Assembly (NCBI GenBank): GCA_963783865.1
Contig: CAWAPD010000001.1
Span: forward strand, 186,001-250,000
Length of the DNA: 64,000 nt
Source: CAWAPD01 sp963783865
GTDB taxonomy: Bacteria > Actinomycetota > Thermoleophilia > UBA2241
Direction of reading: 5' to 3'
Position numbers and translations under genes: made by a program. The notes beneath the pieces are model-generated. The model was given only the letters and a program-made list of their open reading frames with translations. It was not told the DNA's origin and made no database searches. Shown in pieces: positions 34,159-41,906 of the stretch. Within the stretch, counting starts at the first letter, position 1, and every line of letters begins with the position of its first letter.

Positions 34159-35247
34159 CTACAGGACGAACTCCCGATACGGGTTCTCGCAGGGCAGCCC
34201 CGCGCAGGCCAGGAGCCGTCCCTCCTGAAGATCCATGATCATGCTCGCCGCGGTCGTGCAGCGATCCGGCACAGGCTGGGAGGCGTCCGGATGCACACAG
34301 ACGGAGCCGTCGCCGGTTTCGTCGTGGCCGCGCAAGATGGTCGTCAGCAGCGCACGGACGTCCTCGGTACTCTCGTACTCTCGGGCAAGTGCGTCTTCGG
34401 TGATGGCAAGCCGCAAGCGAGACTCCTCACTGTGGGACGTTTCGAGCCCGATCATCGCGGGTGTGACGTAGTGATTGGTGTGCGCCAGCCACGTCGAGGA
34501 CTCCGTGCAGGTCGCCTGGGTCGCCGATGTCTCAATGTTCCACAGGCGCCCGGCGACATCCGCAAGGAAGTGATTGGAGCCCCGTGCGCGCCCGGGCATG
34601 CAGGCACGTGCTCGTGCTTCCTCCAGAGTCGACGCCTCGAGCACCCAGCGACGCACGAACGCGTTCGGAACCCCGACGCGGTTGTCGTTGGAGAAGACCG
34701 AGTTCCCTCCGTAGGCGATACCGTGTGAGTTCATGCCGGCCATCGTCAGGTACGGCACGCTGCCGATCGCCAGCATGCGCGTGCCGTCGGCCACGGTGAG
34801 ATCGAAGAGGACGTTGGTCTCCACGTCGACGACATACCAGTCCATGTTCTGGCCCACGGCGCGGCTGGCGCCCTTCACGACGCCCGCCACGGTACACCGG
34901 CGATCGCTCGCACCGCTGTGTTTGTAGGACTGCGCCTCGTCGGCCTCCGAGGAGTAGAGGAACTCCTCGGCGCAGTTCAGAACGAGGAGTTCCGCCAGCG
35001 ACGATCCGCTTCCCTCCGCCAGCCCTTCCAGTTCGTCGACGTACTGCGGCAGGTGCCGGCGGGCAGGCGGCAGGTACTCCATGACGCGGCGTTCGGCCTC
35101 CGCGAACGAGATCCCGGCCATATGCATGAAGTGCTCCCGATAGAAGGCGACCGCCATCGCGATCTGGCTTGCGGCCGCCTGCCCGATCTCGCGCCCGATC
35201 TCGTGGTACGTCCCGCTCGCCCTCACGTAGAGGAAGGACACCGGCAT
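34159..35247 (-). CDS. C45-family acyl-CoA/6-aminopenicillanate acyltransferase-like Ntn hydrolase
   Basis: The 362-residue protein has the family N-terminal region ASGTYHEIGREIGQAAA and HLPQYVDELEGLAEGSG, then VLNCAEEF, and the autoprocessing site SDRRCTVAGV with Cys118 as the nucleophile after cleavage. VGQNMDWY and MAGMNSHGIAYGGNSVF follow, and the ending is ACAGLPCENPYREF. No signal peptide, so a cytoplasmic N-terminal-nucleophile amidase or acyltransferase acting on N-acyl amino acids or beta-lactam-like amides. It lies directly behind the peptide-binding-protein gene on the same strand. A fragment of a paralogue lies at 30632-30713. Confidence 0.9.
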   Translation of the reverse strand: MPVSFLYVRASGTYHEIGREIGQAAASQIAMAVAFYREHFMHMAGISFAEAERRVMEYLPPARRHLPQYVDELEGLAEGSGSSLAELLVLNCAEEFLYSSEADEAQSYKHSGASDRRCTVAGVVKGASRAVGQNMDWYVVDVETNVLFDLTVADGTRMLAIGSVPYLTMAGMNSHGIAYGGNSVFSNDNRVGVPNAFVRRWVLEASTLEEARARACMPGRARGSNHFLADVAGRLWNIETSATQATCTESSTWLAHTNHYVTPAMIGLETSHSEESRLRLAITEDALAREYESTEDVRALLTTILRGHDETGDGSVCVHPDASQPVPDRCTTAASMIMDLQEGRLLACAGLPCENPYREFVL

Positions 35248-35335
35248 CTCGCTACCCCTTTCGCATCTACGGTCGGTCTGGACGAACAGCGCGCCCGCCG
35301 GGCGATCGTCTTCTCGACGATCGCCTTCACTTCAT

Positions 35336-37147
35336 TCAGGCTACTTCGACCTGGCGTGCGCGGCGGCGCCTGAGGACCAGCAGCACGGCGGCGACGGCTG
35401 CGACGAGCACGATCACCCCCGCCACAGTGGCCGTGACGAGCCCGGTGTTGGACTTTGCCGCCGTCGTCCCCGTCGGGCTGATCGACGTGAAGCCGTACCT
35501 GTCCAGGACCGAGCCCGAGGCGGCCGGGACCTTGGTCCAGCCCTGCCACCTGGTCGTGTCGTAGACCTGAAGCCCGTAGGGATAGACGAGGATCAGGTTG
35601 GGCGCCTGGTCGTAGAACAGCTTCTGCATGTCCCAGATGATCTGCGCGCGCTTGGCGGGGTCGATCGCGGCCGACTGCTCGTCGTAGAGCTTGTCGTACT
35701 CCTTGTTGGACCAGGCCGAGTCGCTCCAGACACCGATCTGATTGGTCAGGTACACCATGAGGACGAAGTCCGGATCGAAGGTGCCGTCCCAACCCCACAC
35801 GAAGGCGTCGTAGTCGGGGCACAACTTGCCGTTCACCTGGTTGAGCACGGCGGACGTGGCCGTATCGGGGTCGCGGACGGACAGGTCGATCTTCAGGCCG
35901 AGCGACTTCCACCAGCCCGCGATGAGCTTGGCCGCGGGCGTGTATGCGGGATCGTCGCTGAGCGCCCAGAGCCGCAACTCGATCGGCTTGCCGTTGTGAT
36001 CCACACGCGACCCGCTCTTGAGCGGGTAACCGGCGGCGTCGAGCAGCTGCCCGGCCTTCTGGAGGTCGAAGTCCTGCGCCACGTCGGGCGTCGGCTGCCA
36101 GTGGTAGTCGGGGCTCTTGTAGAAGTCGGGGAGCTCCTGGGTGGAGCCGGGCGTCCCGTAGCCCTGCCAGGCGATGTCGGTCACCTTGGCGCGATCGACC
36201 GCATAGCTCAGCGCGACACGGAACTTCGGGTCCTTCAGCACCGGATTGCCGAGAGACGGACCCGTGTAGCAGTTGAACCCGACGCTGCGGAACTGGGGGT
36301 ACGAGGACGTGTTCGTGCTGAAGCCCGGCATGTTCTTGAACGTCTTGAACACTGCCGGGCTGACCTCGTCGGTGGCGTCGATGGCGCCGCCCTTGAGGTC
36401 CTCGGCCAGGGTCTCCTTGTTCGTGTAGATCGAGAAGAGGATCCCATCGTAGGCCGGCGCGCCGTCCCAATAATCCTTGTTGGCGATCATCTTCACGTAG
36501 GAGTTGCGCTTCCACTCCACACACTGGAACGGCCCCGTGCCGACGATAGGTGGCTTGTTGGGGTAGGAGCGTGCCGCCGCCTCATACGAGACCTTGCCCC
36601 AGATGTGCTGTGGCAGGATCGGCACCCAGTTGGTGAGCATCTTGGCCACCGGTCTGTCGCAGTGGATCACCACGGTGTAGTCGTCTGTCGCCACGACCTG
36701 GTTGATGTCCTGCGTCTGCGCCGCGAAGGTGGCCATCTTGCCCTTGATCATGAACTCGTAGGTGAACGCCACGTCCTGGGCGGTCAGCGGCACCCCGTCC
36801 TGCCATTTGACGTTGTGGCGGATGTGGAACGTCCAGGTCTTGCCGTCGGGGGTCACGCTCCAACTTTCGGCCAGAGCCCCCGTCGGGTGCAGATCGACCT
36901 TGTCGTATCCCACCAGCCCATCGTAGTTGAGGTCCCAGACGGTGAAGTCCGTCGACTCGTAGCCGATCATCGGGTTGAGGCTATCCGGGCTGATCGTCCA
37001 GCCCACGCGCAGTACGGTCTGTTGGGAGGATGCTGAGGGCGACGGACTGCTGGCCCCGGCCGGCATCGTCACCAGGCCCGCGGCCGCCATCATGAGTGCA
37101 CCTGCGAGCGCGAGTCGTCGGACCCGACTCCTGCGTTCACCGTTCAT
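35336..37147 (-). CDS. Membrane-anchored peptide-type substrate-binding protein (SBP_bac_5)
   Basis: Start is ATG 37147 with GGGAGG 5 bases upstream; 603 residues. Signal peptide MNGERRSRVRRLALAGALMM ending around PAGA, then the family start VLRVGWTISPDSLNPMIGYE and the hallmark ALAESWSVTPDGKTWTFHIR. FVWGWDGTFDPDF is in the second lobe. Unusually, a C-terminal membrane helix (VTATVAGVIVLVAAVAAVLL) followed by RRRRAR anchors it, instead of a lipobox. No permease or ATPase genes are adjacent. The 16-base palindrome at 37302-37317 lies 154 bases upstream of its start. Confidence 0.9.
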   Translation of the reverse strand: MNGERRSRVRRLALAGALMMAAAGLVTMPAGASSPSPSASSQQTVLRVGWTISPDSLNPMIGYESTDFTVWDLNYDGLVGYDKVDLHPTGALAESWSVTPDGKTWTFHIRHNVKWQDGVPLTAQDVAFTYEFMIKGKMATFAAQTQDINQVVATDDYTVVIHCDRPVAKMLTNWVPILPQHIWGKVSYEAAARSYPNKPPIVGTGPFQCVEWKRNSYVKMIANKDYWDGAPAYDGILFSIYTNKETLAEDLKGGAIDATDEVSPAVFKTFKNMPGFSTNTSSYPQFRSVGFNCYTGPSLGNPVLKDPKFRVALSYAVDRAKVTDIAWQGYGTPGSTQELPDFYKSPDYHWQPTPDVAQDFDLQKAGQLLDAAGYPLKSGSRVDHNGKPIELRLWALSDDPAYTPAAKLIAGWWKSLGLKIDLSVRDPDTATSAVLNQVNGKLCPDYDAFVWGWDGTFDPDFVLMVYLTNQIGVWSDSAWSNKEYDKLYDEQSAAIDPAKRAQIIWDMQKLFYDQAPNLILVYPYGLQVYDTTRWQGWTKVPAASGSVLDRYGFTSISPTGTTAAKSNTGLVTATVAGVIVLVAAVAAVLLVLRRRRARQVEVA

Positions 37148-37301
37148 GTGACCTCCCTGGTCGCCAAGCACCCCATCATGTCGCCGTGAGCGCCGCGCGA
37201 CCCGCTCGAACCTTTGAACGGCCCGGCACGCGTGCGAGCGCGGCGCAGCAAAGCTGGCCGGTCGAGTCTCCATGCCCTCGCACACCGCGGCAACGACCGG
37301 C

Positions 37302-37317
37302 TTGCCAGTTGGGCAAC
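37302..37317. promoter_or_regulatory. Palindromic element TTGCCAGTTGGGCAAC, copy 1
   Basis: TTGCC and GGCAA are inverted 5-base arms around a 5-base spacer. The 16 bases are identical to 40802-40817. This copy lies in the 242-base gap between the tandem AsnC gene and the binding-protein gene, 154 bases upstream of the latter's start. The 15-base size fits an Lrp/AsnC site. Confidence 0.6.
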
Positions 37318-37389
37318 TGCAGCACCAGGTTCGTCGGTTACCGAGCGGGGAGTCAGCGGGACCGCATCCAGCGCCGCATCTGGTCGGCA

Positions 37390-38427
37390 TCACACCGTGC
37401 GGGGGAGCTCCCAGGTCGCGACGTCCTTGGCGAGACGTGGAACGATGACGGTGCGAGCGTTCACGATGCCGTCGACGCGGGGCAGCACGTTCCTGACGAA
37501 CGCCACCAGGTCGTTGTCGTTCCGCGCATTGACCTCGATGCTCAGCTCTCGCCCGTCGCGGCCGGGGCAAGCGGCGCTCACATAGCAGACCTGTCCCATG
37601 GCTGCGAGCTTCGCGCCCGCATCGACGAGCTTCCAGGGCACCACTTCGACGAAGATATCGGCGACGACCGGGTACCCGACCTTGTGAGGGTTCAGTCTCG
37701 CCTGGATCAACATGGCGCCGCGATCCAGCAGTCGCGTGACACGGTACCGCACGACTCGGTCCGGCACGCCGCCAAGTCGAGACGACATCTCTCGGGAGGA
37801 CATGAGAGGCTGTTCCTGGAGAAGGTTGATCACTCCGGTATCCAGTTCGTCCAGAGGCTGATCCTCCGGCTTCGGGCCTGCCGACGATGGGCGACCGGCA
37901 AGGGTCGCTTCGCGCCAGAACGTGCTTCTCGCGTCGGCCTCCCCGGATTCCCGACTGCTGGAAGCAGCTACGGCTGGTGGCTTCCAGAAGGCGAGATCCT
38001 TGATGAGCAGCGGCACCGCCATGCTTTGCACACCCAAGATGCCGTCGATCTGGGGGAGGCGATTCCTCACGAACGCCGCCAAGTCGCTCTCGTTTCGCGC
38101 ATTGACCTGGATGCTCAGCTGACCACCCGAACGAGAGGAATTCGCCGAGGCGACGGACTCGATGGCCGCGACTTTCGCCCACACCTCGGCGAGTCTCTGG
38201 GGATCCACGTCAATGAGAACGTCGGCTATGAACGGATAGCCGACGTTGCGTGGATCCACCATCGCCTGCAACAGCACGACGTGGCTATCCAGAAGCCGTT
38301 TGATCCGGTACCGCACGACCCGATCTGACACGTCTCCCAGACGGCGGGTCATGTCCCGGGAAGACATGCGAGCGTCGGTCTGCAGAAGCGTCACGATGCT
38401 ACAGTCGAGATCGTCCAGAGCGATCAT
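37390..38427 (-). CDS. Tandem (double) Lrp/AsnC regulator
   Basis: Start is ATG 38427 (MIALDDLDCSIVTLLQTDAR); 345 residues, twice the usual AsnC length. Unit 1 (1-150) has the HTH MSSRDMTRRLGDVSDRVVRY and a RAM-like domain QLSIQVNARNESDLAAFVRN. A Ser/Glu-rich linker (150-190) leads to unit 2 (190-345) with HTH MSSREMSSRLGGVPDRVVRY and ELSIEVNARNDNDLVAFVRN. The two units are close paralogues fused in one chain. It lies between the two genes that carry the TTGCC palindrome, so it is the obvious candidate to bind it. Confidence 0.88.
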   Translation of the reverse strand: MIALDDLDCSIVTLLQTDARMSSRDMTRRLGDVSDRVVRYRIKRLLDSHVVLLQAMVDPRNVGYPFIADVLIDVDPQRLAEVWAKVAAIESVASANSSRSGGQLSIQVNARNESDLAAFVRNRLPQIDGILGVQSMAVPLLIKDLAFWKPPAVAASSSRESGEADARSTFWREATLAGRPSSAGPKPEDQPLDELDTGVINLLQEQPLMSSREMSSRLGGVPDRVVRYRVTRLLDRGAMLIQARLNPHKVGYPVVADIFVEVVPWKLVDAGAKLAAMGQVCYVSAACPGRDGRELSIEVNARNDNDLVAFVRNVLPRVDGIVNARTVIVPRLAKDVATWELPRTV

Positions 38428-38529
38428 GCGGTGCGCACACCCCGGCCTGGATACTACGTGATGCCTCGGTCCCTGTCGACGCAACGCACTTCAGCCCTGG
38501 AACCCCAGGGGAGCCGGCTGGACTCGGCA

Positions 38530-38545
38530 GTCCGCGGTCGCGGAC
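38530..38545. promoter_or_regulatory. Palindrome GTCCGCG-GT-CGCGGAC upstream of the tandem AsnC gene
   Basis: Perfect 7-base arms with a two-base centre, 103 bases upstream of the regulator's ATG. It could be an operator, but its GC-only composition makes chance dyads easy. Confidence 0.3.
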
Positions 38546-38558
38546 CGCATATGGCTGC

Positions 38559-38602
38559 GGCCGGAGGGCCGGACCTCTGGCTTGAGGTCCGGCCCTCCGG
38601 CC
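38559..38602. terminator. Perfect 19-bp stem, loop TGGCTT, after the carboxylesterase
   Basis: Arms 38559-38577 and 38584-38602 are exact complements. It lies 66 bases beyond the carboxylesterase stop on the minus strand and separates it from the tandem AsnC gene. Confidence 0.85.
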
Positions 38603-38668
38603 TTGCTTGCGAGGTATCGTGCGTTGTCACGTCACCTCACGCGCTGCGACTCCGATCCGCTCACTCGC

Positions 38669-40645
38669 TCACGGCAGCGGGATCGCGATGTCGGTCGGGC
38701 AGTCGTAGAGCGGATCGCCGGGCACGGAGTCCCACAGCAACCTGTCGGTCGGGTGCCAGTCGTTGCTCACGCTCGGTACGGCGTCGAACGACAGGGTCTC
38801 GCGCGTCGTCGTGTTGTACGGCGCCCACTTCGGGATGTTCGGGTTGTTGGGGTTGCCCGTCCTTATGAACGCGAGCCACGTCTTCTGGTGCTGGGGCACC
38901 AGCTGGCTCGGCCAGACCTTCAGCTCATAGTACGCACCGTAGCCTGCCTCGCCTTGGTGCCCCGCCTCGTAGGGCCCGGATTCGTAGAACGACGCGCTTC
39001 CCCATTCCTCCGGAATGCCGAGCGCGAACCCAAGGCCGATCTCATGGTAGGCCCCGCACGGGAAGCCGAGCGGATCGAACTTCGCGTACGGCTCCACCGC
39101 CATGTACCTCTGCGAGTCCCAGGTCTCCATGGCGACCCAAGTGTTGTTCTTGTGCCCCGGCGCCGCCTGCCGGTTCTCGGCCATGCGGATGGAGGGGATG
39201 CGGAACGTGAGGTCGGAGAGCATGGAGAAGAAGGCCTGGTTGGGAGTGCAGCCGGGATAGCTGGTCATGTACGAGGCCTCGACCTGCTCCGGCGTCTTGC
39301 CGGACTCGGCGACGGCGTTCGCGACCATGCGCTCATACACGAAAGCCCACACGTTGTTGCCGGACGCATCCGCCGGCCAGGTCTCCGTGAGCTGGGGATG
39401 GGCGGCGACGTCGGCGCAGACGGCGGGGATGGTCGCCACGTTGGTCCCGAAGCCCCAGCTGGGATGAGAGGGGAACCAGTTGGCCCAGCTCATCCAGTCG
39501 GTCAGCTCGTCCTTGGAAGCCTCCGTCAGCAGGGCGATGTCCTTGCCTTGCCCCTGGCGGATGCTCTTCTTCGGGTCTTGCTTGATGACGACGCCATCGA
39601 TGCTGGGCCGGTAGAGGATGCACCACCAGTTCGGGTCGTACTGCTGATAGATCACATCTTCCGCATCGTTCAGCTGCTCCGGTGTCATCGCCATGAGCTG
39701 GTCGAAGGTGGTCACGCCCGCTGCAGTCATCGTCATCTGGCAGACCTTCGTGCTCCAGTCCTTGGTGCCGACCTGCGGCGAACCGGAGACGGCGATGGCG
39801 CGCTGGAAGTACTGGTTGCTCTCCGGGAGCGCCATGTGGATGGTCGTGCTCCACGCTCCGGCAGAGCCTCCTGCGACGGTCACGCGATCCGGGTCGCCGC
39901 CGAACCTGGCGATGTTGTCGTGCACGAACTTGAGCGCCATGCGCTGATCGAGCAGACCCAGGTTGCCGCTGGCCTTGTACTCCGCGGGCGCGCCGGGAAC
40001 ATCACTGATGTTCATGAAGCCGAAGGGACCGAGGCGGTAGGACAAGTCGCAGTAGACCACGCCCTTCTGGGCCATTCTCTTGCCGTTGTAGTACGGGGCG
40101 TCTGGGCGGCCGAGGGTGTAGCCGCCGCCGTGGATGTAGACGAGGACGGGGCGCTTCGCGTTGTCGGCCTTCGGCGTCCAGATGTTGATACGCAGGCTGT
40201 CCTCGTTCATCTTCGTGGGGTCGGGGTCGCCGTAACCGTTGATGACGCTCTGCTCGGCGCACGGGCCGAACTGCGTGGCGTCGAACGTTCCCTCCCAGTT
40301 TGCGACCTTGGGTGGCAGCCAGCGATTCGGCGGGGCGGCCGATTGGGCATAGCGGATCCCGAAGAACGTCTGGTAGGTCGGGTAGCCGTCCGCGGTCACC
40401 TTCAGACCCTTGACGGCGCCATGGGTGGTCTTCACCGTGACGAACGCCTGAGACGTTGCCGCAGACGGCGCCCCGACGGCCTGCGGCACCGCCTGGCCGT
40501 AGCGCGGTGTCGCCTGCCTTCCGATGTGGGGCGCGGCGACGGCGACGGCCTGCAGGGCCGCGACGACCGCGGCCGCGCCCAGCACCAGCCACAGCGTCGT
40601 GGCGCGCCACCCGTGACCACGCAGGTGTCCGATCTTCGCAAACAT
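38669..40645 (-). CDS. Secreted type-B carboxylesterase
   Basis: Start is ATG 40645 with GAGGAGG 7 bases upstream; 658 residues, somewhat longer than the usual 500-550. Signal/anchor segment TTLWLVLGAAAVVAALQAVA. Then TTHGAVKGLKV, YPTYQTFFGIRYAQS (the 'f.GIPYA' block), RPVLVYIHGGGYTLG (oxyanion hole), RVTVAGGSAGAWSTTIHMAL (nucleophile Ser in GGSAGA) and CGAYHEIGLGFALG with the catalytic His. It carries the same palindrome upstream (40802-40817) as the binding-protein gene, at a matching distance of 156 bases. Probably hydrolyses an ester outside the cell. Confidence 0.92.
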   Translation of the reverse strand: MFAKIGHLRGHGWRATTLWLVLGAAAVVAALQAVAVAAPHIGRQATPRYGQAVPQAVGAPSAATSQAFVTVKTTHGAVKGLKVTADGYPTYQTFFGIRYAQSAAPPNRWLPPKVANWEGTFDATQFGPCAEQSVINGYGDPDPTKMNEDSLRINIWTPKADNAKRPVLVYIHGGGYTLGRPDAPYYNGKRMAQKGVVYCDLSYRLGPFGFMNISDVPGAPAEYKASGNLGLLDQRMALKFVHDNIARFGGDPDRVTVAGGSAGAWSTTIHMALPESNQYFQRAIAVSGSPQVGTKDWSTKVCQMTMTAAGVTTFDQLMAMTPEQLNDAEDVIYQQYDPNWWCILYRPSIDGVVIKQDPKKSIRQGQGKDIALLTEASKDELTDWMSWANWFPSHPSWGFGTNVATIPAVCADVAAHPQLTETWPADASGNNVWAFVYERMVANAVAESGKTPEQVEASYMTSYPGCTPNQAFFSMLSDLTFRIPSIRMAENRQAAPGHKNNTWVAMETWDSQRYMAVEPYAKFDPLGFPCGAYHEIGLGFALGIPEEWGSASFYESGPYEAGHQGEAGYGAYYELKVWPSQLVPQHQKTWLAFIRTGNPNNPNIPKWAPYNTTTRETLSFDAVPSVSNDWHPTDRLLWDSVPGDPLYDCPTDIAIPLP

Positions 40646-41152
40646 GACGATACCTCCTCGCGGTTGGCCCACGCCTCGGCGCGGTCCCGGACGGCAGCTG
40701 TCCGGTGAGCCCCTTGATGGAGTCCCACCGGTGCCTCGGGGACTCGCGTCGCACACGGCTCGAGACAATCAGACCCCGTCGACCTCGATACCAGACCGCC
40801 TTTGCCAGTTGGGCAACCGAGACGACATCATGTCGGCGGCACGTCCGCGCTCCGGTCAGGAGAGTCGGCGGAACCCGGCGACACGGATCGCCGTCACGTG
40901 CTCGGAGCCGGGATCGATCCTCGCCTTCGCCTTGAAGGACCGTGGGTGGGAGCGGGTCAGACCGACGCGCGTCTCGGCTGGACCGTGGCCGCCGGCGAGA
41001 TGATCGTCGGGGGGGCCGGGAGTGCTGGGACGTCGGTCATCCCGACAGCGCGATGGTGATCCGCATGCGGGGGGAACGCTACGCCCGGCTCGTGATCGAG
41101 GTAGAGGACCCGGCGATCGTCGCGGCGGTCAACGCGACCGCGCCCTCAGCAC
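40646..41152. other. 507-base gap with the second palindrome and no convincing gene
   Basis: It holds the carboxylesterase leader and the 40802-40817 element. A plus-strand frame near 41053-41150 reads VIRMRGERYARLVIEVEDPA and looks protein-like, but it has no family match I recognise and runs into the dioxygenase gene antisense. It may be a decayed gene end. Confidence 0.5.
40802..40817. promoter_or_regulatory. Palindromic element TTGCCAGTTGGGCAAC, copy 2
   Basis: Identical to 37302-37317. It is located 156 bases upstream of the carboxylesterase ATG, against 154 bases for copy 1. About 35-50 bases further out both loci have a similar GGAGTCAGCGG / GAGAGTCGGCGG stretch. Confidence 0.6.
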
Positions 41153-41713
41153 CTAGACGAGGTCCTCCTCGAGCGTGTAGCGCAGCGGCAACGCCTCGAC
41201 CTCGGGCGACTCCAGCGAGAACACGTTGAGCGTGCGCAGCGGCGGCGCGTAGACATGGACCGTCACGAGGTCCTCGTCGCCGGTGTTGGCGAGCTGGTGG
41301 ATGCCTCCGCGACCGACACCGGTCCAGCCCTGACCCGGCCGGAAGGTGTCGACATGATCGAGCACGACCGGGCCGCTGCCGGCCGGGACGCCGGCCGCCG
41401 GAACGAAGATGCGGCTCGTCAGGGCGCCCCGGTTCACGGTGATGGCGTTGAGCGACCCGGCGTGGTCGTGGATCGTCGACTCCTGCCCCGGCTTCCAGCA
41501 GAGGACGAGCAGCTCGAAGGTCGGGGTGCGGCAGACGAGGTTGCGCGCATAGGCGTCGGCCGCGAAGCAGGTGCAGCTGCGGATCAGCTCGTCCGGCGGC
41601 TCGAGCCGCGAGACGAGCGCCTGGAGCTGCTCGTGGGACATGTCGCCCACCCGCCCGCGCCCCATCTCCACGATGAACTCGTCGAGGGACAGACGGTCGG
41701 ATCCATCAGCCAT
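41153..41713 (-). CDS. Cysteine dioxygenase-like cupin protein
   Basis: Start is ATG 41713; 186 residues, the normal size for bacterial type I cysteine dioxygenases. Iron-ligand motif STIHDHAGSLNAITVNRGAL (His-x-His near residue 85) and third His in GRGGIHQLANTGDEDLVTVHV; FELLVLCWKPGQ precedes the first motif. It would oxidise cysteine or a related thiol (for example 3-mercaptopropionate) to a sulfinate. Its upstream region contains two striking palindromes (41744-41763 and 41776-41796), suggesting regulated expression. It is divergent from the lyase-like lipoprotein gene. Confidence 0.88.
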   Translation of the reverse strand: MADGSDRLSLDEFIVEMGRGRVGDMSHEQLQALVSRLEPPDELIRSCTCFAADAYARNLVCRTPTFELLVLCWKPGQESTIHDHAGSLNAITVNRGALTSRIFVPAAGVPAGSGPVVLDHVDTFRPGQGWTGVGRGGIHQLANTGDEDLVTVHVYAPPLRTLNVFSLESPEVEALPLRYTLEEDLV

Positions 41714-41743
41714 GCGCGAACCTGCCTTTCTCTGGTGGGCGAA

Positions 41744-41763
41744 GGCGCGCGCCGGCGCGCGCC
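41744..41763. promoter_or_regulatory. GGCGCGCGCC repeated twice head to tail
   Basis: Two adjacent copies of a self-complementary decamer 30 bases upstream of the dioxygenase start. Each copy and the whole 20-mer are palindromic. Confidence 0.35.
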
Positions 41764-41775
41764 GCCAGGGCAGTA

Positions 41776-41796
41776 TGGATGAGCGAGGCTCATCCA
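41776..41796. promoter_or_regulatory. Operator-like palindrome TGGATGAGC-GAG-GCTCATCCA
   Basis: Perfect 9-base arms around GAG, 62 bases upstream of the dioxygenase ATG and about 110 bases upstream of the divergent lyase-like gene. Mixed base composition makes a chance palindrome unlikely. Confidence 0.55.
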
Positions 41797-41906
41797 GCAA
41801 ATGAGGATTCATCATATGACCGGCGGTCGGGCATAGCCGGCCCTGCGGACGGGCCGACGGTCCTGGGGGACTAGAGGGGGCAGCAGCCGGGAAGGCTCGG
41901 TTCACC

